This document shows positions 22,426 to 32,651 of a stretch of DNA of 64,000 bases, piece by piece (the first letter of the stretch is position 1; every line of letters starts with the position of its first letter). Made by a program: the position numbers and the translations under genes. The DNA lies in contig QJPP01001945.1 in assembly GCA_003996215.1 (NCBI GenBank), forward strand, positions 1-64,000, in the 5' to 3' direction. The notes under the pieces were generated by a model that was given only the letters and a program-made list of their open reading frames with translations, was not told where the DNA came from and searched no databases. This stretch comes from Jaltomata sinuosa (taxonomy: Eukaryota; Streptophyta; Magnoliopsida; Solanales; Solanaceae).

Positions 22426-23523
22426 GTGACTAGTTTCAAGTATAATTTGCTCTCTATGTATAGATTGTGTACACAATTCAACTCAATCCTAACATTTTCT
22501 TCTATTTGTGCTACTTTGCAGGCCCCTTCAATGAAGAGGCCAGTGGTACTTGGTAGAGTCAGCAAAGGCCTTTATCTTATTCACACAGATAGTCAACCCA
22601 AGCCTAAAATTCAAGCTTTTAGTTCAAATAAAAATTTTGTTCAAGCTTTTAGTTCAAATAAAAATTTTGTTCAAGCTTTTAGTTCAAATAAAAATTCTGT
22701 TCATACTCCTTGTAGTCAGAACTTTAGTAATCAGATTTTCGATTCTATACATTTTTCAGGAAATGTTTCCAGTGGTTTAAGCCTCTGGCATAACAGATTG
22801 GTACATATCCCTTTTTATAATATGAAGTTCATTCCTTCTATTTCCTCTCTTACGTCTTGTTCGAGTCATTTATGTGATATTTGTGCTAAAGCTAGGCAAA
22901 CTAGGACACCTTTTTCTCACATTTCTACTTCATCTAAGAATGCTTTTGATCTTATCCATGTTGATACATGGGGACCTTATAAAACTCAAACTCGTGATGG
23001 TTTTAAATACTTTCTCACCATTGTAGATGATTACACTAGAAGAACTTGGACTTTTCTCTTAAGCACAAAGTCAAATGCTTTTTCAATTCTTAAACAATTT
23101 TTGGCCATGACTGAAACACAATTTCAGACTACGGTCAAGGTTTTGAGGACTGATAATGCCCTGGAATTAAGAAGTAGTAAAGAAACCTCTCAATTCCTTG
23201 CTGAAAAGGGGGTCATTCATCAAACCAGTTGTACTTCTTCTCCTCAACATAATGGTATTGTTGAGAGAAAACATAGACATCTCCTTGAGACTTGTAGAGC
23301 ACTTCTTATTCAATCACATTTGCCCATTGAATTCTGGGGAGACTGCCTCATGACAGCCACTTTCTTAATCAACAAATTTTCCTCTAAAGTGCTAAAGATG
23401 AAGACTCCCTCTGAAATGTTATTTGGAACCCCACCTTCTTACACTCTCCTAAGAACTTTTGGATGTTTATGTTATGCATCCACACATCACTTACAAAGAA
23501 CTAAACTTAATCCTAGATGTTAA
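22426..23523 (+). pseudogene. Copia integrase segment
   Basis: An open stretch of 365 codons. Near residues 60-95 a 30-bp unit (QAFSSNKNFV) is repeated three times in tandem. Then comes the HHCC zinc domain (HNRLVH ... CDICAKA) and the integrase core with HVDTWGPY (first Asp), LRTDNALEL (second Asp) and HNGIVERKHR (Glu), so the DDE residues are all present. In the zinc motif the usual HxRLGH has Val for Gly. A stop at 23521-23523 and a frameshift separate it from the following 'ETKKVFVSRDVIFHE' connection region. Confidence 0.8.
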
Positions 23524-25649
23524 GTGTGCTTTCTTAGGTTATCCCTTTGGGAAAAAAGGCTTATCAATCTAGAAACTAAGAAAGTTTTTGTCTCTAGGGA
23601 TGTCATCTTCCATGAGACACAATTGCCCTTTGCCTCTAATAGTGTCTCTTAATCTTTTTCCATCACTAATACCCCTTTTCCTATCACTGACCCCATCTCT
23701 ATCTCACATGATTCTTTTCCTAGCACGCCTCTTTCTCCATCTCCAGATATTTCTTCCTCTCCTTTTCCATTCCCTTTCCTCCATCCACACCTTCTTCAAC
23801 ACCTTCCTCCTTGAGAGAAGATCATGCACCATCTGATATGCCTGTTAGGAGATCTACAAGGGAACATCATTTACCAAAACATTTGGAAGATTATGTTTGC
23901 AATTCAGTCTTTCTCATTGACTTAACCTCTACCTGTTTTGATTCTCCTATCACTCCCACTGTACTCCTTTTTGCTGCTCTCTCCCATTCAAATCAGGGTC
24001 TGCTCAATTCTACTTTCTCCATTTCTGAACCTACCACTTTTGCCTGGTTGGCAAAATGCAATAAATGAAGAACTTGATGCTTTGGATTCTAATAGGACAT
24101 AGGACATTGTGGAACTCCCACACAACAAAAAGGCATTACCTTACAAGTGGGTCTATAAGGTGAAGCATAGACAAGATGGTTCAGTGGAGAGATTCAAAGC
24201 TCGTTTGGTGGTGAGGGGGGACATACAAAGGGAAGGAATAGACTTTACCGAGACTTATTGTCCAGTCATCAAAATGACAACTATAAGGTGTCTGCTAAGC
24301 ATTGCAGTGAAGAAAGATTGGGGGATATCTCAACTCGACGTTAATAATGCTTTCTTACATGGGGAGCTTCAAAAGGAAGTTTACATGAAGTTCCCTCCTG
24401 GCATTCACCCACCTTCTCCTATTCATGTTTGTAAGTTAAGGAAGTCCTTATATGATTTACGACAAGCCTCGAGACGGTGGTATGCTCGGCTCACATCCGC
24501 TCTCAATTTTAAGGGTTATTCACGCTCACTAAATGACTATTCTTTATTTTTCAAAAAATCACCCTCTGGAATATCCATCATCGTTGTCTATGTTGATGAT
24601 ATTCTACTCACAGGTGATGATTCTACATAAATTCAATCTATCAAGTGTTTTCTCAATTCTGAATTTCGCATCAAAGACTTAGGACTAGATCATTACTTTC
24701 TTGGCTGGAAATTATAAGGGAACCACAAGGAATCATTTTAAGCCAACGCAAATTTACCTTGGATCTTCTATCTGAATTCAAGTGCTTAGATTTGACGCTT
24801 GTTTCTTCACCACTTGATCCTTCTTCTAAATTATTTGCTGATGTTGGGGACTTAATCCCAGATCCTACTGTCTACCGCAAGATCCTTGGTAAATTAAATT
24901 ACCTCACTCATTCTCGTCCGGATCTTAGTTTTGCAGTGCAACACCTAAGTCAATATATGCAGTCACCTCGTCAACCACATTTGGATGCCGCATTTCGGTG
25001 TCTTTGTTACTTACTTCTCGATCCAGGATTGGGAATTTTTCTCTCATCCTTTCCTTCCTTTGATTTAATCGCCTTTTGTGACTCAGATTGGGGGAGGTGT
25101 CCTGACTCTCGAAAGTCTATAAGTGGTTTCTTTATTACACTGGGTGGTTCTCCCATATCTTGGAAATCAAAGAAGCAATCTTTGGTCTCACTCTCATCTG
25201 CTGAAGTGGAGTATCGCTCTATGCGTCGGGTGGTTGCCGAGGTCACTTGGCTTGTTCGATTACTCGACGATCTGTCTGCTCCACCATCTTTACCGGTACC
25301 TCTTCATTTTGACAGTCAAGCCGCAATCCATGTCGCAAAAAATTCGGTCTTTCATGAGCGTACTAAGCATGTTGACCTTGATTGTCACTTAGTACGTCAA
25401 CAGTACCTCGCTGGACTGATTTCCCTTTCTTTTGTCCCTTCAATTTCCCAGCTCGTCGATGTCTTCACTAAACCGCTGTCTGGTCCAGCTCATCTCTCCA
25501 GCCTAGGCAAGTTGGGGGTTTCTTCAACATCACCCTCCAACTTGAGGGGGGATGTTAATATTGATTCACTCAGGTTTGATGAGGTTCAAGAAGAAGAGAA
25601 ATGTACTGGGAAGAAGAAGCCGATAACATCAAAGGCGGTGCACAAATAA
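23524..25649 (+). pseudogene. Copia reverse transcriptase-RNase H, interrupted
   Basis: After a low-complexity Ser/Pro/Phe linker, the RT domain (RVT_2) reads YKWVYKVKHRQDGSVERFKA, 'ARLVVRGDIQREGIDF', LDVNNAFLHGEL and the catalytic YVDDILL near 24590. Stops lie at 24066-24068 and near 24099, and one more at 24628-24630. RNase H follows in the 24759-25649 frame: FCDSDWGRCPDSRKSISG, SLSSAEVEYRSM and 'HERTKHVDLDCHLVR', ending in a DVFTKPL-type tail. Domain order and motifs are typical of Ty1/copia. Several independent lesions make it non-functional. Confidence 0.85.
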
Positions 25650-25909
25650 GAAAGCAATCAACAGAACTCACACGTGGCTCTCCTAATTGTATATATTCTC
25701 CTATTAATATCTTTTATTAGCAATTAATTAGTGTACAGCTAGTATTCTATTCAGTTACAACTAGGTCTCTAACTTAGTGTACAAATAGGACTCTACTCTA
25801 GCTTTCAGTATTTTGTATATATATGCATGTATGTTGTCGTTCAAGACACACAAGAAATACACAAAACTTTTCTCCAGACTCTTTGCAATACTCTGCCATT
25901 CTTATTGTG
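25553..25909 (+). repeat. 3' LTR of the copia element, internally deleted
   Basis: Begins TGTTAATATTGATTC after the polypurine tract cttgaggggggа-like run (25541-25552). It lacks about 90-95 bp present in the 5' LTR: cacacgtggctctc joins straight to 'ctaattgtatatattctcc'. The terminal TACA is changed, ending near 'cattcttatt'. Confidence 0.8.
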
Positions 25910-26098
25910 TAAGCGTTTGAACTTATTTTCTTCACTAGGTTATTAGTGAAGGGAGTAAATAATATGAAAATAAATTTAAGGGGGTCATAGGACCTCCACA
26001 TAATTTAAGTGGATATGACTGAAATTGAGAAAGCCAAAAGAAAAATGGGGAAGAAGAAAAATACACAGTACTTTTGAGTAGGAGAATGAAGACAATCA

Positions 26099-26340
26099 TA
26101 TACTCTTTTTGTGTTAATTTATGTGACACTCTTTTTTTTAATCAGTTTAAAAAACCGACATCTTTCTATATCTAATAATAGTTTAACTTTAAAATAATCA
26201 TTTTATACTTAATGAATTGATTTCTTGTCACATTTATCTATAACTTATTTTAGACCATAAATTTTTAAAAAATTCTTTTATTTCTTGAATTTTATGCATG
26301 ATAAATTTCTTCACATAAATTAAGACGAAAATAATATTTT
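26099..26340. mobile_element. Stowaway-like MITE of the 'CTCCCTCCGTCCC' family, diverged
   Basis: Left part 'gtgttaatttatgtgacact' then 'catctttctatatctaat'; right part 'ttcacataaattaagacg'. The same family is seen in better shape at 63644-63850. Confidence 0.55.
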
Positions 26341-27230
26341 TTTCCTTTCATGTTAACACTTTACTGGTTCTACATAATTGTGCATATATAGTAGTTTTTA
26401 TTTGATGAATTTCCTTGAGTTGTTGAAGTAAGAATATGATTGTGATTTAAGAAGGTGGAAAATGATCAGGCGGGAGGGACACAAATTGAAAAACTAAAGG
26501 AGAAATTCAAGTTATTTTTTTTTTTTTATGTTTTTATGACAGAAACTAATAGAAGAATTTGTTGAGGAGTGTTTTTTATTTACTATAATAACAAAAGGAT
26601 ATACCTTACATTTGGGACATAGTTCATGAAGAATGTTTAGTTAACACTCAAATTGAGAAAGCCACACACAAAAAAAAAATCCAGTCTGCACGACCTGATA
26701 TATATAGTCAAAAATTCCATTTTACATAGCCAAAAAATTCATCCTATTACGTTTTAACGTGGGTAAATGGTAATAATTGTCAAGAAGGAGAACATATTTA
26801 GGAAAAATATTGAGGGAAATTGACATAAATAAACATTTATTAAAAAAGAAAAAATAGGCGACAAATATATAATATGCCTTATGTATATTGAACAATGAAT
26901 ATAAATATATTTTATCGTAAAGGATCACTTAGGTTAACCAAATAGTAAAATTACTTACTTTTTTGTTGTTACAGTTTCATAAAGCACTAAATCAAATTAA
27001 TCAATTTGTCACTATGCTTTAAAGTCAAACGACAATGCTACCTAAAAGTTAATAGATGAAAATGGCAAATTCCAACTTAGCTTAAATTCCATAATTAGAA
27101 TTAGATTCTTGAAGATAGTATCTGTCTAGAACAATCTAGAACTCATAATTATGGAGAGTCTTTCATCATTATATTCCAGACAATCATGATTTGTATTACT
27201 TTTTAAAACATGTTAATTTATATTTTATTT
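26341..27230. other. Intergenic, nothing recognised
   Basis: AT-rich DNA with poly-T/poly-A runs. No supported gene or repeat ends. Confidence 0.4.
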
Positions 27231-27239
27231 TAGAAAATA

Positions 27240-28436
27240 CGGGAAAGGGTTAAAAATACCCCTGGACTATCTGAAAAGGTTTAAAAATACCTCTTATTCA
27301 TCTATTTGGCTGAAAATACCCCTCAATTCACCTTTTTGGCCCATTTTTACCCTTAAAACTAACATCTCTTTTTTCTATTAATTTTTATTATTACATTATT
27401 TATTACGTGGCAACTCTCTATTGGACAAAATTAAAACCCCAACCCACCAAACTTTTCCCTCCTGCCCCGACCCAATTCCAATGCCCCATGACCCAAACCC
27501 ATTTAAAAAAAATTCATTAGCACACAAAATTATACATCTCTCTTTCACCTGAACTTAATCCCACTTTTTTCTTCTTATTCAAAGCTTAAAATTCAGGTAT
27601 TTTGAAGGCTAAAATTCTGGCTCAAACATACTCCAAAGCTGATATATGTTTAGAGAAATCCTGCGAAAATCTGCAACACAATACTGATAATAATGATCCC
27701 GAGAGCTCGAAGAGAGACCAAATACATGTGATATCAATGTTCTGATTAATCACTTCTAAATACATATGATTCCACTCTTATCTGAGGTAGCCAAAGGTTT
27801 ACCAAGATCACTCCATGGACAACAACGTATTAGGGATGTGTGTTCTTTCAAATAGCTTACCATTTTAGCATTGATATCGAGCAAATATGAACAAGTCCAT
27901 CAACAGAACTAGCAGTAACATAACTGTCATCTGCAACGATACAAGATCAGTTCCAATTAGATGCAATTCGATTTGCATTTGCTCCGAAAGTGCCACAAAT
28001 TTCTACCATCAACAAGACCGAAATGAATACTCTTATTGTAGTAGAAATCAGGACATTTTAGCCAAATTTTTAGCCTTGAAATTGCTGAATTTTAAGCTTT
28101 AAAGAAGAAAAAAATAGGATGATGTTCAGGTGAAAGAGAGATGTATAATTTTGTGTGCTAATGAATTTTTTAAAATGTGTTTGGGTCATGGGGGGATTGG
28201 AATTGGGTCGGGGCAGGAGGAAAAAGTTTGGTGGGTTGGGGTTTTAATTTTGTCCAATAGAGAGGTGCCACGCAATAAATAATAATAATAAAAATTAATA
28301 GAAAAAAGGGATGTTAGTTTTAAGGGTAAAAATGGGCCAAAAAGGTGGATCAAGGGATATTTTTAGCCAAATAGATGAACAAGGGGTATTTTTAAACCTT
28401 TTCAGATAGTAAAGGGGTATTTTTAGCCCTTTTTCG
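27240..28436. mobile_element. MULE-type non-autonomous element with about 390-bp TIRs and 9-bp TSD
   Basis: Left end cgggaaagggttaaaaatac; right end gtatttttagccctttttcg. The TIRs stay nearly identical for about 390 bp each, covering 'ttattggacaaaattaaaac', 'cctgccccgacccaattcc' and 'tatacatctctctttcacct', leaving only about 400 bp between the arms. The 9 bp tagaaaata is duplicated exactly at 27231-27239 and 28437-28445. No coding region. The arms would give a very long RNA hairpin if read through. Confidence 0.9.
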
Positions 28437-28574
28437 TAGAAAATATAAAAATAATATGTTATTTAAATGTGTTAATACTTCATGGCTTGTCATCCTTTTT
28501 GGGACCTATGTAGTAGTAGTACTTTTTTATTTCAATTTATATGTCATATATTAGCTATAAAGTTTTAAAAGAAA

Positions 28575-29492
28575 GGTGGAACTCATTGGCGGCCCCTTAA
28601 AGTTGACACGACTTTTAACTTAGACATCTCAATTAAGGATTGCTCATTTTAAACACCTCATGTAGGAGTCCGCTGTGTCATTTTGACATTTTTTACTAAC
28701 ATGACACAGAAAGTGTTGCTCACTTTCCTTAGGCGCATTCAATGGATTTCAAACAATATTTTTCTTCTTTATTTTTGGCAAAAAATTCATTTTTTCTCTT
28801 TAATTAAATTAAGAAGAAACAAAAAAAGTCAAGTTTGAAAGTTATGTCTTCTCCGGTAACGCTACTGCTCCGGCGACGCTATTGGTCTTCTAACTCTTTT
28901 TTTTTATGTTTATCCCTTTTTTCTTAAATAAATTACTTAAAAATAATTTATGAATTAAATATTTCTTTTCAATCACTATTTTTTTTTTGAGATCTCAAAA
29001 ATACATTACCATTATTTGTTCGTTGAAAAAAATAAAAAATTCGCCATCGATACACCATCTTCATCGAAATTTTAATGAAAATCAAATAAGAAGAACAAGG
29101 TGGGGCGGGGTAACTGATGGCAAAAAGAATGAGGAGAAAGGGGGTTGTATTGGAGAAGATGATCGTGGAGGGGGAGGGTGAGGGGAGTTGGGTGTGTCGG
29201 AGAAGATGGGGGGGGGGGGGTTGCAGTTTTTTTAAAAATAGTCTTACAATTAATTGGGGAAATATGTCACATGTTATTTTTTAAATTACAATACCATGTG
29301 CAATTATTTAATTGGTTGTTTTGTCACATCATCACTAGTGTATTACACTCTCCTTTTTGTTGTTGCTAATTGTTAAAAAAGTGTCAAAATGACACAGCGA
29401 ACCTCTACATGAGGTGTTTAAAATGAACAACTCTTAATTTAGGTGTCTAAGTTAAAAGTCGTGCCAACTTTAGGGGTCACCGATGAATTTCC
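28575..29492. mobile_element. MULE-type non-autonomous element (family B, copy 3)
   Basis: Left 'ggtggaactcattggcggcc' and 'ttaaagttgacacgactttt'; right 'aaagtcgtgccaactttagg' and gatgaatttcc. The direct repeat tttaaaagaaa flanks it at 28564-28574 and 29493-29503, so the target duplication is at least the 9 bp expected of a MULE. A G-rich tract (about 29160-29221, ending in 12 or more G) lies right of centre as in the other family-B copies. Confidence 0.8.
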
Positions 29493-29662
29493 TTTAAAAG
29501 AAATAATTTTTTTTTGAAAATGTGATTTTAAATATGCAATGAGAGTTTCTTGATTATAAAATCATGTTATTATAGGTAAAACCGAGAATTTCAAAATTAA
29601 ACCATTTTCAAATATAAAAGAGTGTTATTCAATTTTAACCGCCTAATTATTTTATTTAATTA

Positions 29663-30301
29663 GAGTTAAGGGTCAAAAACACATATAGGCTATCTCAATT
29701 TTTGAGTTTTGTACCTGAATTATTGAGAGTGTGAGTTTCCCATCAAAACTATTAATTACTCAATGATTAGCGAAACACACCTTGATGCAGACTAGATCAC
29801 AAATGTTTGTCTATAAACACTTCTAGGTGCGTTTTGGCCATAAAATCTTTACCTACTTGGCATATAACGACTCTATTAGCTGACACATTATTTTATTTCA
29901 TATTTTATATTTTTTAGTTTGTTTCTTTAAAATGCTAAACTCTCCCTTTCCAAGCCGGAGATATCGACGTCACGACTGAGATAAGATCACGGCTAAGAAG
30001 GTGGAGAAAAAAATGTCGGATGTCGCGATGAATAAATTAATTTACACTATGATAATTTTTAACCTTTTAATCTTATCATTTAACCTAATATTAATTTATT
30101 TAACTTTGCCACAATAGAACTATTTTTCCACGTGAAGTGTCATGTGACATAATTTTTAAATAAAAGAGATAGTGTAGTCACCATCCGATATTAGTCGATG
30201 TGGGTGATAATTCACATAGAATACTTACACTCTCAATAATTTAGATTTAAAACTCAAAAACTGAAATAATTTAAGTTTGTTGTTTTTACCCTTTTTAACT
30301 C
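29663..30301. mobile_element. MULE-like MITE, 639 bp
   Basis: Left 'gagttaagggtcaaaaacac' and 'gaattattgagagtgtgag'; right 'ttacactctcaataattta' and 'gtttttaccctttttaactc'. TIRs of about 90 bp. The flanking 9-mers atttaatta and ttttaacta match at 7 of 9 positions, a weak target duplication. Confidence 0.65.
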
Positions 30302-31550
30302 TTTTAACTACAATAAAAATCGAGGGGCTTAGAGCACATAGCGATTTGGAATCAGATTTGTAATGAGTTAAAGCTCTTTAGAACCATTGGTATAAATATA
30401 ACAAATTGGTTGGGTTGAGGTGAGCGGGGGTGGGGGGTGGGTGGGTGGTGGTGGTTAAGAAGCATCATTAAAATAATGAAAATGTGAATGGAACAATCTG
30501 GAACAATGAAGTGAAAGGTCCCATGATGAAGTGAAACTTCTACTAAGCACTCAAATAAAATAGAGAAAAAGTTGTAAGAGGACGGTGCCAACCTGATAAA
30601 GTTGTGATTAAATTAATTAATCACCTTGTTAATTAATTACTCAATTATTTGTACCAAAGTCTCAAGTGGGATAACGTGGCTTCCTATTAGCCGTCCACGT
30701 GGTACCCAAATAGAAACTTGTCTCTATCACGGACTCTACACTCCATATTGACCAATCAAAGTCATGTTAGCTAGTTTTGGAAGGTTGGAGAGTGACAAAA
30801 AGGTAGGTATTGTATGGTATTTTTTAGATCATTCATTCATTAGAATGGATATTCTTGCTATAGTATCATAGAATGGATCTTTTATGTCCTTTTTTTTCAT
30901 TTATAAATCTGTAATATAAACATATTTTAACCATGATTGCTAGTAGAGCATGGTTTGAATTGTACAAGCGAAGCATTATAAGGAGAATTATAAATCGAAC
31001 TTAGTCAAAATTTAACATGAATAACAATAACTAACGACGAAGAAAGACTGTAAAATCTGTAGAAGAGTTACTATAAGCCTATAGGAGTAACAACACTAGT
31101 TTATGAGACTTTAGGTTAATTTACTATATTCTGCTATAAGATATTATAGTCTCTGAGATTCATAGGAAAGACTTGGGACAATCTTCTTTAATTTGTCCAA
31201 TATCAATCTTTACATGGGATTTAATTAATTCTTGAATTAGCCTTTAGAGTTGGTTGGTGCCCCAAATTAATCACGTCAAGAACTATAGTAGTTCTTTAAG
31301 CGTAAATAGGTCCATTATAAGTTTTAATTAGAATATTATAACATCTCATAGGATTAATCTGTTGAGTAATTAGGAAACTATTAATTTCAATTACTAGCAG
31401 TAAATTGTTGAAAGTGCAAACTTGCAACAAAGTATTCTCAATTTGAAAATCGTTTGGAACAAGGAAAGCCCAGAACGTCTTCACAACTAATTTATTTGGG
31501 CTTGGAGAAAACCTCTGACAAAAGAGCCCATTGAGTTCAGTTTATAACCC
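30302..31550. other. Intergenic stretch with promoter-like ACGT motifs, no gene found
   Basis: No exon could be supported. A block at 30660-30780 is less AT-rich than its surroundings and has several regulatory-type motifs (see the separate entry), but neither strand offers a convincing gene next to it. Confidence 0.4.
30672..30702. promoter_or_regulatory. Orphan G-box/ABRE pair
   Basis: aacgtggc at about 30672-30679 and a perfect palindromic ccacgtgg at 30695-30702 lie 15 bp apart. Closely spaced ACGT cores are typical of ABA- or light-responsive promoters. A CCAAT motif and a tgac core follow near 30750. No downstream gene is visible, so this may be a relic promoter or chance. Confidence 0.3.
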
Positions 31551-31984
31551 AAAATTACGTGAGAACCACACAAATACCCATTTAAGGGGGTGTCTTTGTA
31601 TATTTGCCCCCATAAAAAAGGTCTTGTAAAAATACCCTTTTTTTAATTCTTGATACATTTTCGGACAAAAATACCCTTTCTTCTTCGCCAAAGCAACGAC
31701 TCTTTCACCTGCAATTTCAGCGATTTCAACCATGAATTAGAGTTGCGATTTCTTCTCCTTCCAAAGCAGCGATTTCAACTACGATTTCAGCTACAATTTA
31801 AGCAATTTTAGCAAGGATTTCAGCTACAATTTAAGCGATTTCAGTGAGAATTTCAGCATCTAACTTGGTTGCTTTTAGAAGGTAAAAATCGCAAAAAAAT
31901 TGTTCTAAACTTATGGTGAAGCTTAAATTGTCGATGATTTGTTTTAGTATGTTGATTTTTTGGAGAATTCGAGTTGATCAGAGG

Positions 31985-32575
31985 GAAGATGAGAACAGGT
32001 ACACGCTATAACTGTTAAAAACCTGTAACTCTTGCCCCAGGGGCAACAAGTTATTCTTTATTTGTTGTGCATATGTTATTAAAAGATATAAAGCTCCTGC
32101 CTCATGGGCAAGAGTTAGTTTGTTTTTAAACTCCTGCACCATGGACAAGATAATTATTCTTTGTTTGTGTGCTTATGTTGTAAAAATATACACAGCTCCT
32201 ACTGCCTCATGGGCAAGGGTTGGTTGGTATTTAAACTCCTTCCCCATAGGTAAATACTTCTTCTTTTTTTGTTGTGCCTGCCTCGTGCAAAAATTTAGTT
32301 TGTAACTCCTGCCCCAGGGGCAACAAGTTATTCTTTGTTTGTTGTGCATATGTTATTAAAAGATATAAAGCTCCTGCCTCATGGGCAAGAAGAGTTAGTT
32401 TGTTTTTAAACTCCTGCACCATGGACAAAATAATTATTCTTTGTTTGTGTGTTTATATTGTAAAAATATACACAACTCCTACTGCCTTATGGGCAAGGGT
32501 TGGTTTGTATTTAAACTCCTGCCCCATAGGCAAATACTTTTTCTTTTTTTGTTGTGCCTGCCTTATGTGCTGATT
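31985..32575 (+). repeat. Quasi-palindrome array in the transposase leader, duplicated from intron 1
   Basis: Words of the form AACTCCTGCC(C/T)CA(T/G)GGGCAAGAG recur about every 40-65 bp, alternating with AT spacers such as gttattctttgtttgttg. The block begins with 'gatgagaacaggtacacgct', which is exactly the exon 1/intron 1 junction of the transposase gene (33320-33340). So the leader array is a displaced copy of the splice-donor region plus intron array, placed upstream of the start codon. Confidence 0.75.
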
Positions 32576-32651
32576 GGATTAATAGTAAATTGACTTATAA
32601 AACTGTTAATAAGTATCTTCTGTTTGATTTTTTATTAGGTCTGTCATATAA

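Larger units (their letters stand above)
20557..25909 (+). mobile_element. Ty1/copia LTR retrotransposon, full length but inactivated
   Basis: A complete architecture is visible: 5' LTR 20557-21003, tRNA-Met primer site 21004-21015, gag, then protease, integrase, reverse transcriptase and RNase H in copia order, polypurine tract about 25544-25552, and 3' LTR 25553 to about 25909. LTRs start TGTTAA; the 5' one ends TTACA. Aligned parts of the two LTRs differ at roughly 20 of about 350 positions by eye, so the insertion is moderately old. The coding region is broken by in-frame stops and frameshifts at several points, so it cannot make a functional polyprotein. The expected 5-bp TSD is not clear because the 3' LTR end has changed. 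Confidence 0.9.

Noticed and set aside
25007..25246. Minus-strand frame inside the copia RNase H region
   Set aside because: Shadow of the sense pol frame.
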